Positions 17,967 through 26,063 of a DNA stretch of 64,000 bases are shown here, piece by piece (position 1 is the stretch's first letter; every line of letters starts with the position of its first letter). This stretch comes from Oscillospiraceae bacterium (GTDB lineage Bacteria > Bacillota > Clostridia > Oscillospirales > Acutalibacteraceae). A program made the position numbers and the translations under genes. The stretch is taken from NCBI GenBank assembly GCA_015065865.1, contig SVPM01000004.1:1-64000 (forward strand), read 5' to 3'. The notes beneath the pieces are model-generated. The model searched no databases. It saw only the letters and a list, made by a program, of their open reading frames with translations, and was not told the origin of the DNA.

Positions 17967-18089
17967 ATCGTTACTCCTTTCCGAAAAAGGTCTTCTGCTT
18001 TCAGTGTAACAAATTTTATCGAATATGTATGAATAATATTTTAAAGATATATTATGAAAGTGTCAAGAGTGCGGCGAAAAAAAGTGCGG

Positions 18090-18118
18090 TTGACATTCGC
18101 CGAGTGACCCGATATAAT
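18090..18118 (+). promoter_or_regulatory. Consensus promoter for the small membrane protein
   Basis: TTGACA at 18090-18095 and TATAAT at 18113-18118 with a 17-base spacer: a full consensus sigma-A promoter. Confidence 0.85.
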
Positions 18119-18150
18119 AAAACAAGAGATAAACGAAAGGGTTTGACAAT

Positions 18151-18660
18151 ATGCGTACAGCTTCGGTTTTGTGTTCCATTGCGTCGTGGGTGGCGTTCAC
18201 GGTGGCCACGTTTTTTCAATTGCTTTTGATATTGACCTTGTGGATGCCTCCGTTTTTTGATGCGATGTTCCCGTTGGATCGGGTGGAAAACCCCGTGAAC
18301 GCCGCGGCACTGCCCTTTTTGGTCAGCGGCACCGTGCTGTTCTTGGCAGGGTATTTTTTGTTCCGCTATATGCGGCGCGGCCGTTGGATCTGGTTTGCCG
18401 CGATGGCGGTGGGCGCGTTGATGCTTGCGGGTGTGGGGTTGTATTTGAAGAATCGCTATCCCGAAACGGTGCTCGGTAACGATCAATACGGCGGATACAA
18501 TTCCGTCACTAAACTTGTGTGGCGGCACTTTACCCCTGCGTTTACGTTGGTGTTCCATCTGTTGGCCGTGTTGTTCCGCGGCTTTGCGGAGGATAAAGCG
18601 CTCTCGCGCGAAGCGATTGCCGAGATCCAATCGCGTGCTGACGCCCCGAAATGGGAATAA
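18151..18660 (+). CDS. Four-helix membrane protein of unknown function
   Basis: Protein of 169 residues with AAAGGG ten bases before the ATG. Hydrophobic segments lie at about 5-32, 50-70, 78-100 and 122-145, so four membrane passes are likely. Charged residues cluster after segments 2 (RYMRRGR) and 3 and at the C-terminus (EDKALSREAIAEIQSRADAPKWE). I do not recognise a family. It is a single-gene unit between a perfect consensus promoter and a terminator, so it may be expressed constitutively and well. Confidence 0.65.
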   Translation: MRTASVLCSIASWVAFTVATFFQLLLILTLWMPPFFDAMFPLDRVENPVNAAALPFLVSGTVLFLAGYFLFRYMRRGRWIWFAAMAVGALMLAGVGLYLKNRYPETVLGNDQYGGYNSVTKLVWRHFTPAFTLVFHLLAVLFRGFAEDKALSREAIAEIQSRADAPKWE

Positions 18661-18670
18661 GTAAAGGAAA

Positions 18671-18697
18671 GAGGATGGCGTGGCCATCCTCTTTTTT
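18671..18697. terminator. Terminator shared by convergent genes
   Basis: GAGGATGGC, GTG, GCCATCCTC then a T-run on the plus strand and an A-rich opposite flank. It lies between the membrane-protein gene and the convergent DUF11 gene. Confidence 0.88.
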
Positions 18698-18698
18698 G

Positions 18699-19553
18699 TC
18701 AGATCGTGCCGGTTACGGTGAGTGTCACCGTGCCGGGAACGGTGGTGTATTCGCCCGTTAAGGGGTCTTGCGTGTAGGTCGCCGCAGGCACGGTGATCGC
18801 ACCGGCGGAGGTGGAGAACACCCCCGTGACGGGGTCGTAGGTGTATTCATCCCCTTCGCTCCACGCCGCGCCCTCATAGGTGACGGTAAGTGCGCTCAGC
18901 AGGGGGTCAAACACGTCGGTCACGACCGCGTTATCGGTGGCAACGACCGCTTCATTGCCGTTGTTGCGAATAACGAAGGTGTAGGTGACACGGTCGTTAT
19001 CCGCCACTTGTGTGGGAGAAATGGATTTGGTGATGGTAAGCACCGCGCCCGTGGCGGCGCCGAGCGTTTCTTCGGCGGTGACGGGAGCAGAAAGCCCGCC
19101 GCCCGTTACCGTTACCGTGTTCACTACGGTGCCGTCTTCGGCAGGGGGAGCGAACGCGGTCGTCCTTGCTTGATACACCAACACCACGTCACCCTCGGCC
19201 GGTACGGTGATACCCGTAACGACGAGCGGCGGGCCTGCGGTTACGGCAGGGGCGGGCTGCGGCATGCCGTCGACAAACAGCGCGGCAGAGCCCTCCACGT
19301 AGGCGAGCGGGTATACCGTCGCTCCTTCAAAAACATACCCCCCGAGATCGTCGCTCACGGTCAGCCCCGTGAGCGGGGCGGTGCCGGTGTTGCGTAAGGT
19401 CACCACATAGGTCACCGTGCCGTTGGGAGTATAACCGGTCTCAATCGCCGTTTTGGTGGCGGAAAGCACCTCCAAAATTTCACCGTATGCGATATTGGAA
19501 GCGGTAGTTGTGCCGTTATAGGTCAAGGTTGCTTGGTTTGAAAAAATAGCCAT
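18699..19553 (-). CDS. DUF11-type beta-sandwich protein without signal peptide
   Basis: Protein of 284 residues with GGGAGGC before the ATG. It begins MAIFSNQATLTYNGTTTASN, with no signal peptide, membrane segment or anchor. At least two DUF11-like beta-sandwiches are visible: TPNGTVTYVVTLRNTGTAPL then LTVSDDL (about 40-70), and DRVTYTFVIRNNGNEAVV then AVVTDVFDPLL (about 175-225). The C-terminus is Thr/Val-rich. DUF11 domains are normally surface stalk modules, as in the giant adhesin here, so a leaderless copy is odd. I recall related Clostridia proteins with the same start but no known role. It stands alone between two terminators. Confidence 0.75.
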   Translation of the reverse strand: MAIFSNQATLTYNGTTTASNIAYGEILEVLSATKTAIETGYTPNGTVTYVVTLRNTGTAPLTGLTVSDDLGGYVFEGATVYPLAYVEGSAALFVDGMPQPAPAVTAGPPLVVTGITVPAEGDVVLVYQARTTAFAPPAEDGTVVNTVTVTGGGLSAPVTAEETLGAATGAVLTITKSISPTQVADNDRVTYTFVIRNNGNEAVVATDNAVVTDVFDPLLSALTVTYEGAAWSEGDEYTYDPVTGVFSTSAGAITVPAATYTQDPLTGEYTTVPGTVTLTVTGTI

Positions 19554-19634
19554 ACGCTGCCTCCCGATACAGAGTGCGGAGAAAACTCCGCTTGTGCCAG
19601 TATATGCAGGAGGCCGTGGGCGGGGAACAAAGGA

Positions 19635-19670
19635 AAAGGGGCTGTCGCAGCGTGCGACAGCCCCTTTTTT
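19635..19670 (-). terminator. Terminator of the ymfF-ymfH-lgt-folD operon
   Basis: AAAGGGGCTGTCGCA, loop GCG, TGCGACAGCCCCTTTTTT. It follows the folD stop on the minus strand by about six bases and is also usable on the plus strand. Confidence 0.88.
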
Positions 19671-19675
19671 ATCGG

Positions 19676-20527
19676 TCAGCGACCGTTTTGCTGTTTGGCG
19701 GCAGTCAAAGTGTTTTGCATCAACATAGCGATGGTCATCGGGCCGACACCGCCCGGTACGGGGGTGATGTATCCCGCGATTGGTTCCACCGCATCGTAGT
19801 CCACGTCGCCGCAGAGTTTACCGTTTTCATCGCGGTTCATACCCACGTCAATGACGGCGGCGCCCTCTTTCACCATATCGGCAGTCACGAATTTGGCACG
19901 GCCCACCGCCGCCACCAAAATATCCGCCTCACGGCAGACAGCGGCGAGGTCTTTGGTGCGGGAATGGCACACCGTAACGGTGCCGTTTTCGTGCAGAAGC
20001 AGCATCGCCATCGGTTTGCCTACGATGTTGCTGCGGCCGATGACCACACACCGTTTGCCGTCGGGCGAAATGTCGGCGCTGTGTAGCAATTCCATCACGC
20101 CTGCGGGGGTGCAGGGCAGGAAGGAGTAATCACCGATCATAATGTGGCCGACGTTCGCCGTGTGGAACGCATCCACGTCTTTTTCGGGCGCAATGGCCGC
20201 GATCACGGCTTTGTCGTCAATGTGCCGTGGCACCGGCAACTGGCAGAGAATGCCGTTTACGGCAGGGTCTGCATTCAGTTTTTGAATCAGTGCAAGCAGT
20301 TCTTCTTCGGTGGTCTCGGCGGGCAGTGCATACTCGAATGAACGAATACCGCACACTTCGCACGCCTTCTTTTTGTTGTTTACATACACGCGCGACGCGC
20401 TGTCGTCCCCCACCAGAATCACCGCGAGTCCCACCGAAACGCCTTCGGCACCCAGTGCGGCCACTTCCGCCGCGACACGCTCTTTTACTGCGGCGGAAAC
20501 CGCCTTGCCGTCAAGAATCTTCGCCAT
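19676..20527 (-). CDS. folD: Bifunctional methylenetetrahydrofolate dehydrogenase/cyclohydrolase
   Basis: Protein of 283 residues starting at 20527 ([18 protein letters not shown]) with GGAGGACGTTACCA upstream; a longer in-frame start inside lgt is unlikely. Family motifs are clear: [14 protein letters not shown] with the catalytic Lys, [13 protein letters not shown], the NADP-binding [17 protein letters not shown], and the C-terminal [18 protein letters not shown]. FolD interconverts methylene-, methenyl- and formyl-tetrahydrofolate in the cytoplasm. The gene overlaps the end of lgt by 17 bases and closes the operon. Its product, methylene-THF, is the substrate of the MetF encoded at 60881. 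Confidence 0.97.
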   Translation of the reverse strand: MAKILDGKAVSAAVKERVAAEVAALGAEGVSVGLAVILVGDDSASRVYVNNKKKACEVCGIRSFEYALPAETTEEELLALIQKLNADPAVNGILCQLPVPRHIDDKAVIAAIAPEKDVDAFHTANVGHIMIGDYSFLPCTPAGVMELLHSADISPDGKRCVVIGRSNIVGKPMAMLLLHENGTVTVCHSRTKDLAAVCREADILVAAVGRAKFVTADMVKEGAAVIDVGMNRDENGKLCGDVDYDAVEPIAGYITPVPGGVGPMTIAMLMQNTLTAAKQQNGR

Positions 20528-21521
20528 TGGTAACGTCCTCCGTTTCTTCGCCGTCCAGCGCCGCCAATTCTGCCAGATCGTCGGCAGAAACGGCCTCTTC
20601 CTCTTGTTCAAACGCGGCCGTGTCGTCCTCCTGCAACGTGATGGTTGCCACGGCAGGGGTCAGCGTGCGGGGCAGGCGACGGCTTCTGTTTTGGAACACG
20701 ATATACAACATCAATCCGAGCAATACCGTGAGTATCGCCACGAAGCAGGACACCTTCATATTGCCCATCATCAAGCTGTCGGTGCGGGTAAGTTCAATAA
20801 AGAAACGTCCGCAACCGTACCACACGAGATACAGCGAGAAGATCTGTCCTTTAAATTTGTAAGCCTTTTTGCTCAGGAAATGCAACAGCAAAAAGCCCAG
20901 CAGGCACCAAAGCGACTCGTACAAAAAGGTGGGGTGCACCGGCAAAGACGGGTCAAAATTCTCCAGTCCCGTATTGGTGTTGGCACCCGATTGAATGAGG
21001 TTGCCGCTCATGCCCCACGGCAGGGTGGTGTTGCCGCCGAACGCTTCTTGATTAAAGAAATTGCCCCAGCGACCGATACCTTGTCCGATCAAAAATCCGA
21101 GTGCGGCAAGGTCCATCATCGGTGCGAGTTCCACCTTACGCAGTTTGCACATTAAAACACCGCTTAAAAAAGCGCCGATGATACCGCCGTAAATGCCGAT
21201 GCCGCCTTCCCATATATAGAGAATGGTGATAGGGTCGGCAAAATACGCCGCACGGTCTTCCGAAAACAGCACGTAGTAAAGGCGCGCGCCCACAAAACCG
21301 AGAACGGTGCATACCAACACCACGTCGATCATACGGTCGGAATCGATCCCAAAGTGTTTGGCACGTTTCAGACCGTACATCACCGCCAGCAAAAAGCCGA
21401 GCGCGATGAGGACACCGTACCACTTCACCGTGAATTCGTTGCCGAACAGCGAAAAGGAAAACAACGTGTCATCAATGGCGAATTGCCACCCCAGTGCGGG
21501 GAACGAGATAAAAGAATTCAT
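20511..21521 (-). CDS. lgt: Prolipoprotein diacylglyceryl transferase
   Basis: Protein of 336 residues with TAGGAGG eight bases before the ATG. The Lgt signature [14 protein letters not shown] is present near residue 150, along with [15 protein letters not shown] at the first helices, the GARLYYV segment and a late [14 protein letters not shown]. About seven membrane helices precede an acidic cytoplasmic tail of some 60 residues ([19 protein letters not shown]) that is not needed in shorter homologues. Lgt moves diacylglycerol from phosphatidylglycerol to the lipobox Cys of prelipoproteins. It lies 24 bases after ymfH and overlaps folD. Confidence 0.96.
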   Translation of the reverse strand: MNSFISFPALGWQFAIDDTLFSFSLFGNEFTVKWYGVLIALGFLLAVMYGLKRAKHFGIDSDRMIDVVLVCTVLGFVGARLYYVLFSEDRAAYFADPITILYIWEGGIGIYGGIIGAFLSGVLMCKLRKVELAPMMDLAALGFLIGQGIGRWGNFFNQEAFGGNTTLPWGMSGNLIQSGANTNTGLENFDPSLPVHPTFLYESLWCLLGFLLLHFLSKKAYKFKGQIFSLYLVWYGCGRFFIELTRTDSLMMGNMKVSCFVAILTVLLGLMLYIVFQNRSRRLPRTLTPAVATITLQEDDTAAFEQEEEAVSADDLAELAALDGEETEDVTNGEDS

Positions 21522-21545
21522 AAAAACCTCCTATGTAACGCCCCG

Positions 21546-22820
21546 TCAGCGGGGGCGAATGACCGACAATACCGTGTGTTCACGGCACAGGGATTTTTGG
21601 AGCAACTGCTCCACGTCCGCCCGTGTCAGCGTGGCGGCAGCCTCCAGCTCATCAAAGGGGGCAAGTTTTCGGAAGTGGGCGTTCATTGCCCGATCGCCGC
21701 AATCTTCCACATCGTTGAGCGACATCACCGCCGCGCCGTACAACGCGTTGCGTGTCGCTTCGAATGCGGCGGGGTCGATCCCCTCGCGGCGCAGACGGTC
21801 GACCTCCTCACAAATGGCGGTCGCTACCGCATCGGGGTCGCGGCTTTCGCCGCCGAACAGAAACGCCGCATAGCCGGGTCCGTCAAACAACTCCATGCCG
21901 AAACTGCGGTTGATGAGTTCCTCTTTCATCAAGCGGGTGTACAGCGGCGAGGCGTGTCCCGCCAGAATCTCCAGCAAGGCCTCCCCTGCCAGTGCTTCTT
22001 TGGGGGTAAGCGAGGCCATTCCCGTCATCGGGTGCTTGAAACCGAAGTAAAACAGCGGCGCCGCCACCGTCATCTTCTGCTCGACCCGTGCCGTGCCGAC
22101 ACTTGACGGCTCGTGCGGATCGGGTCGGGTAAGATCCCACGAGGGGGCAGGTTTCAGCAAACGGTCTGCCACGGCCAACACCTGCTCGACCGTGACGTTA
22201 CCCGCCACCGATAACACCATATTGTGCAGGTTGTAAAACGCATCGTAACAGCCGTATAAGAGTGCGGGTGTGATACGTGCGATGCTTTCCACCGTGCCGG
22301 CAATGTCGGTGCGGACGGGGTGGGTTTGGTACATCGCCTGCAACAGGTTGAAGAACACGCGCCAACCGGGGGTGTCGTCGTACATGCGGATCTCCTGCCC
22401 GATGATGCCGCGCTCCTTTTCCACCGTGGCTTCGGTAAAATACGGTGCTTGCACGAAGTCCAACAGGATCTCCAGCGACGGAGTGATGTCCCCGCTGCCG
22501 CCGAACAGGTAGGCGGTGCGTTCAAACGAGGTGAAGGCGTTGGCGTCTGCACCGGTTGCGGCATAACGCTGGAAGGCATCGCAATCCTCGTTTTCGAACA
22601 GTTTGTGTTCGAGATAATGGGCGATGCCCGCGGGTACTTCGGTGTGGGTGCCGTTCAGGTCAAAGGCGGTGTCGATGGAACCGTAATTGGTGCCGAACAC
22701 TGCATAATGGGATTGATATCCCTCTTTCGGCCAGACATAGACGGTCAACCCCGAGGGGTGGTCAATACGTGTGACCGATTCGCCCGTGCGGGGGTTTTGA
22801 AACACGGTTTGGTTACTCAC
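21546..22820 (-). CDS. ymfH: M16 metallopeptidase, YmfH-like (active member of pair)
   Basis: Protein of 424 residues. The inverted zinc motif HYLEHKLFE near residue 68 gives the HxxEH of M16 peptidases, and a downstream Glu of the EKERGIIGQEIRMYDD region is the third ligand. The family folds into two homologous halves; the second is inactive here as usual. In Bacillus the YmfF/YmfH pair is linked to 5-aminopentanol modification of elongation factor P, and NCBI labels this type YfmF/YfmH. The gene overlaps the end of ymfF by eight bases, which fits an obligate pair. Peptide substrates are unknown. Confidence 0.88.
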   Translation of the reverse strand: MSNQTVFQNPRTGESVTRIDHPSGLTVYVWPKEGYQSHYAVFGTNYGSIDTAFDLNGTHTEVPAGIAHYLEHKLFENEDCDAFQRYAATGADANAFTSFERTAYLFGGSGDITPSLEILLDFVQAPYFTEATVEKERGIIGQEIRMYDDTPGWRVFFNLLQAMYQTHPVRTDIAGTVESIARITPALLYGCYDAFYNLHNMVLSVAGNVTVEQVLAVADRLLKPAPSWDLTRPDPHEPSSVGTARVEQKMTVAAPLFYFGFKHPMTGMASLTPKEALAGEALLEILAGHASPLYTRLMKEELINRSFGMELFDGPGYAAFLFGGESRDPDAVATAICEEVDRLRREGIDPAAFEATRNALYGAAVMSLNDVEDCGDRAMNAHFRKLAPFDELEAAATLTRADVEQLLQKSLCREHTVLSVIRPR

Positions 22821-24108
22821 TGTCCTCGCCCCCTTCCTCCGCTTCGCCGTTCGGCATAAGGCGGAATTCGCACGCGATCTCCCACGACTGCGCTGCGGCG
22901 ATCACCCGCTCACGGGTGACCGAAAGCAGGGCTTCCGCCGCGTCTTCGGGGGTTTGCAACGTGTTGTCCAATGCTTGCCCGTCGTACCATCCCGCGAGGG
23001 TGCTTTGCAGGTCGCCTACCGTGCGATACTGACTGACAAGATAGCGGCGGGTGTTTTCAAGGTCGTCATCCGAAAATTCGCCGGCTTTGAGCAGGTCCAG
23101 CTGACGTTCGATCTCGGCGCGTGCAACAGGAACTTTTTCCGCCTCCACGCCACTGTCGATCATCCCTACGCCTTTTAAGCGGTCAAAGGATGACGCGCAG
23201 TAGTAACACAAACTGAGTTGTTCGCGCACCGTGCGGAACAGCATGGAAAACGCCGTGCCGCCGAACAGCGCGCTTGCAATGCGGTGAGCGGGCACGTCGA
23301 TATTCTCGGCGGTGCTGATAAGGCCGAGCACCATTTTCCCCTGTGCCACCGCCATGCTCTCCTCGCCGTCGCGGCGGGTATCCACAGCGGTGCGGCGGGT
23401 GATCGGCAGGTCGCACGGTGTGCGGTCAATGGTGCAAAACCTCTCCACAAACGGGGCGGCCACTGCGCGGCCGTCGCCGTTCCCGTGATAGATGATCTGC
23501 ACGCGAGCGGTGCGAAGCACCCGCTCCCACGCGGCGGTCACGTCGGCGGCGGTGAGCGCGGTCACCGCTTCTTCCGTGCCGGCGGCACGCACGGCATACG
23601 GTTCTCCCTCACACAGCAGTTCGGTGCAGCGGGTGCGCGCGTATCCGCGCTTGTTGTTGATCTCGGAACGAATGGTTTCCAGCAGACAGCGGCGTTCCTC
23701 CTCCATATCGTCATGGCGGAACACGCCGTCCTGCAAAACGGGCTGAAACAGCATTTCACAAAGTAGGGCGGCGCACTGTGCCGCTACCGCTTCGCCGTTT
23801 AAGGCAAAACGGTCGTCCAAGCAGGTCATTTGCAGATACAGCCCCTGTGCTTCGCCCACGCGGCGCACCGCGGCGGTCAGTCGCGCACCGTACAAGCGGT
23901 CAAGTTCCCGCTTGAGTGCGGGAAAATCGGGAAACGCGCGGCACGCCCGCCGCAAAAGAAAGGGCACCAACGCTTGTGCGGCGGCGGTTTCCTCCGAAAG
24001 CGGCATCAACAATTGCACCGTCAGTCCGGCGGTCTTAAAACGTCCCGCGGTATCGGGTATCGTGATCACGCGTATGGCTTTTGCGGGTTCAAACACCGTG
24101 ATAGACAA
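22813..24108 (-). CDS. ymfF: M16 peptidase-like protein, YmfF-like (inactive partner)
   Basis: Protein of 431 residues if translation starts at the TTG at 24108, which has AAGGAGG nine bases upstream; longer frames starting in the upstream intergenic region lack a ribosome site. The M16 fold is recognisable (ALVPFLLRRACRAFPDFPALKRELDRLYGA, read in two parts), but the HxxEH zinc motif is missing, as expected for the non-catalytic partner. It pairs with the active YmfH encoded next, with stop and start overlapping. It is the first gene of the operon ymfF-ymfH-lgt-folD. Confidence 0.86.
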   Translation of the reverse strand: MSITVFEPAKAIRVITIPDTAGRFKTAGLTVQLLMPLSEETAAAQALVPFLLRRACRAFPDFPALKRELDRLYGARLTAAVRRVGEAQGLYLQMTCLDDRFALNGEAVAAQCAALLCEMLFQPVLQDGVFRHDDMEEERRCLLETIRSEINNKRGYARTRCTELLCEGEPYAVRAAGTEEAVTALTAADVTAAWERVLRTARVQIIYHGNGDGRAVAAPFVERFCTIDRTPCDLPITRRTAVDTRRDGEESMAVAQGKMVLGLISTAENIDVPAHRIASALFGGTAFSMLFRTVREQLSLCYYCASSFDRLKGVGMIDSGVEAEKVPVARAEIERQLDLLKAGEFSDDDLENTRRYLVSQYRTVGDLQSTLAGWYDGQALDNTLQTPEDAAEALLSVTRERVIAAAQSWEIACEFRLMPNGEAEEGGEDSE

Positions 24109-24266
24109 CGGATAAGCCTCCTTATTAACATAATTATATTTAGTATACCACATTATAAGCCGTATGAAAAGAGGAAAATGCAATATTTCCGTTTTGCACA
24201 CCGATTTCGTAGCAAGATGCTGTAAAGCGAGCGGGTCTGCGGGGCGAGTGTTGTCATTTTTGTATG

Positions 24267-24295
24267 TTGCGTGACGGCGTGGTTTTTGGTAAAAT
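24267..24295 (+). promoter_or_regulatory. Promoter of the ABC exporter pair
   Basis: TTGCGT at 24267-24272 and TAAAAT at 24290-24295, spaced by 17 bases, about 32 bases before the GTG start at 24327. Confidence 0.7.
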
Positions 24296-24326
24296 AGAAG
24301 TATCTGTTCCAAGAGGAGGGAATCCC

Positions 24327-26063
24327 GTGAAGCAATGGATGAAATATGTGCGCCCCTATCGCCTCTTTTTCGTGTTGGGGCCGCTGTGTATGATCGTGGA
24401 GGTTATCGGCGAAGTGCTGATGCCGCGTTACCTCGCACGTATCATCAATTTGGCGGAGCAAGGCACGCTGACGGTGGCGAACGGCATCGGGCAGGCGGCC
24501 TTGATGGTGCTGACCGCGCTGTTGATGATGGCGGGCGGTGTCGGCGGCGCGTGGTACGGTGCGAAGGCATCGGTCAATTTTGCCGCCGATCTGCGGCAGG
24601 ACGTGTACGCCCGCGTGCAGACCTTCTCGTTTGCGAATATCGACAAATTCAGCACGGGTTCGTTGGTCACCCGCTTGACGAACGACGTCACCCAGTTGCA
24701 GAATTTTGTGAATATGCTGCTGCGTATGTTCTTGCGCGCCCCCGGTATGCTCATCGGTGCGCTCATCATGGCGTTTACCCTCCGCCCGTCGCTGGCGGTG
24801 GTGTTTTGCGTGTCGGTGCCGCTGATGTTGGTGGCGGTGCTGTTCATTATTCGCACGGGCTTTTCGCGGTTTGCCGCGATGCAGACCCGCATTGATGCGC
24901 TGAACAACACCGTGCAGGAAAACGTTACCAACGTGCGGGTGGTCAAATCCTTTGTGCGGGAAGAATATGAAAACCGAAAATTCGGCGATGCTAACCGCGA
25001 ACTGAAACGGGCGGGAATGTCTGCGATGAAAGTTATGATCTTTATGCATCCCGTGATGACCTTATTTATGAATCTTACCGTGACGGCGGTGCTGTGGTTC
25101 GGCGGTAATATGGTGTTGGATGCGGGTATGCCGGTGGGCGACCTGTCGGCGTTCGTCACTTACGTGAACCAGATCCTGTTTTCGCTGATGATGGTTACGG
25201 TGATGTTGATGAACTCCTCCCGCGCGCTGGCTTCCGCCCGCCGTATCCGCGAAGTGCTGGATGAGGAAACCGACATTCCCGATACCGCCACTGCCGACTA
25301 TCGTGTGACGGCAGGGCGGGTGGAATTTAAAAACGTGTCCTTCCGTTACTACAAAACGGCGGAAGAACCCGTGTTGCGTAACATCGACCTTACGATCGAA
25401 GCCGGACAGACGGTGGGCATCATCGGTTCAACGGGTTGCGGCAAGAGTACCCTTGTTTCGTTGATCCCGCGGTTGTACGACACGGACGAAGGCGCGGTGC
25501 TGGTGGACGGTGTGGACGTGCGGGATTATCCCTTGCACGCCCTGCGCGATGGTATCGGTATGGTTCTTCAAAAGAACGTGCTGTTTTCCGGTTCGATCGC
25601 CTACAACCTGCGGTGGGGCGATGAGGAGGCGAGCGACGAGGCGATGTATGCCGCCGCCGAAAACGCGCAGGCAGATAAATTTATTCGCACCTTTAAAGAC
25701 GGATATGACACCGCCCTTGAACAGGGCGGCGCCAACGTGTCGGGCGGTCAAAAACAACGGTTGTGTATTGCGCGCGCCTTGCTGAAAAGCCCCAAGATAC
25801 TGATCTTGGACGATTCCACCAGCGCGGTGGATACTGCAACCGAAGCACAGATACGCCATGCGTTTGCAAACGAGCTTAAGGGTTCGACTAAGATCTTGAT
25901 CGCACAGCGCATCTCCTCGGTGATGGAGGCGGATACCATCGTGGTGATGGATGACGGTGCGGTGGTGGACGTCGGTACTCACCAAGAGTTGTTGGCTCGC
26001 TGTGAGGAATACGGCGAGATCTACTATTCCCAGATGGAAAAGGAGGCGGACGCGCGTGGCTAA
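24327..26063 (+). CDS. ABC transporter, fused permease/ATPase, first half of heterodimer
   Basis: Protein of 578 residues. I chose the GTG at 24327 because AAGAGGAGGGAATCCC precedes it. Six membrane helices fill residues 1-310, followed by an ATPase with Walker A GSTGCGKST, Q-loop MVLQKNVLFSG, signature VSGGQKQRL, Walker B ILILDDSTSAVD and H-loop. The Walker B reads LDDSTS, with Asp where most exporters have the catalytic Glu, so this half probably forms the degenerate site of a heterodimer with the next gene. Such pairs export lipids, peptides or drugs; the substrate is unknown. It ends overlapping the partner by eight bases. Confidence 0.93.
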   Translation: MKQWMKYVRPYRLFFVLGPLCMIVEVIGEVLMPRYLARIINLAEQGTLTVANGIGQAALMVLTALLMMAGGVGGAWYGAKASVNFAADLRQDVYARVQTFSFANIDKFSTGSLVTRLTNDVTQLQNFVNMLLRMFLRAPGMLIGALIMAFTLRPSLAVVFCVSVPLMLVAVLFIIRTGFSRFAAMQTRIDALNNTVQENVTNVRVVKSFVREEYENRKFGDANRELKRAGMSAMKVMIFMHPVMTLFMNLTVTAVLWFGGNMVLDAGMPVGDLSAFVTYVNQILFSLMMVTVMLMNSSRALASARRIREVLDEETDIPDTATADYRVTAGRVEFKNVSFRYYKTAEEPVLRNIDLTIEAGQTVGIIGSTGCGKSTLVSLIPRLYDTDEGAVLVDGVDVRDYPLHALRDGIGMVLQKNVLFSGSIAYNLRWGDEEASDEAMYAAAENAQADKFIRTFKDGYDTALEQGGANVSGGQKQRLCIARALLKSPKILILDDSTSAVDTATEAQIRHAFANELKGSTKILIAQRISSVMEADTIVVMDDGAVVDVGTHQELLARCEEYGEIYYSQMEKEADARG

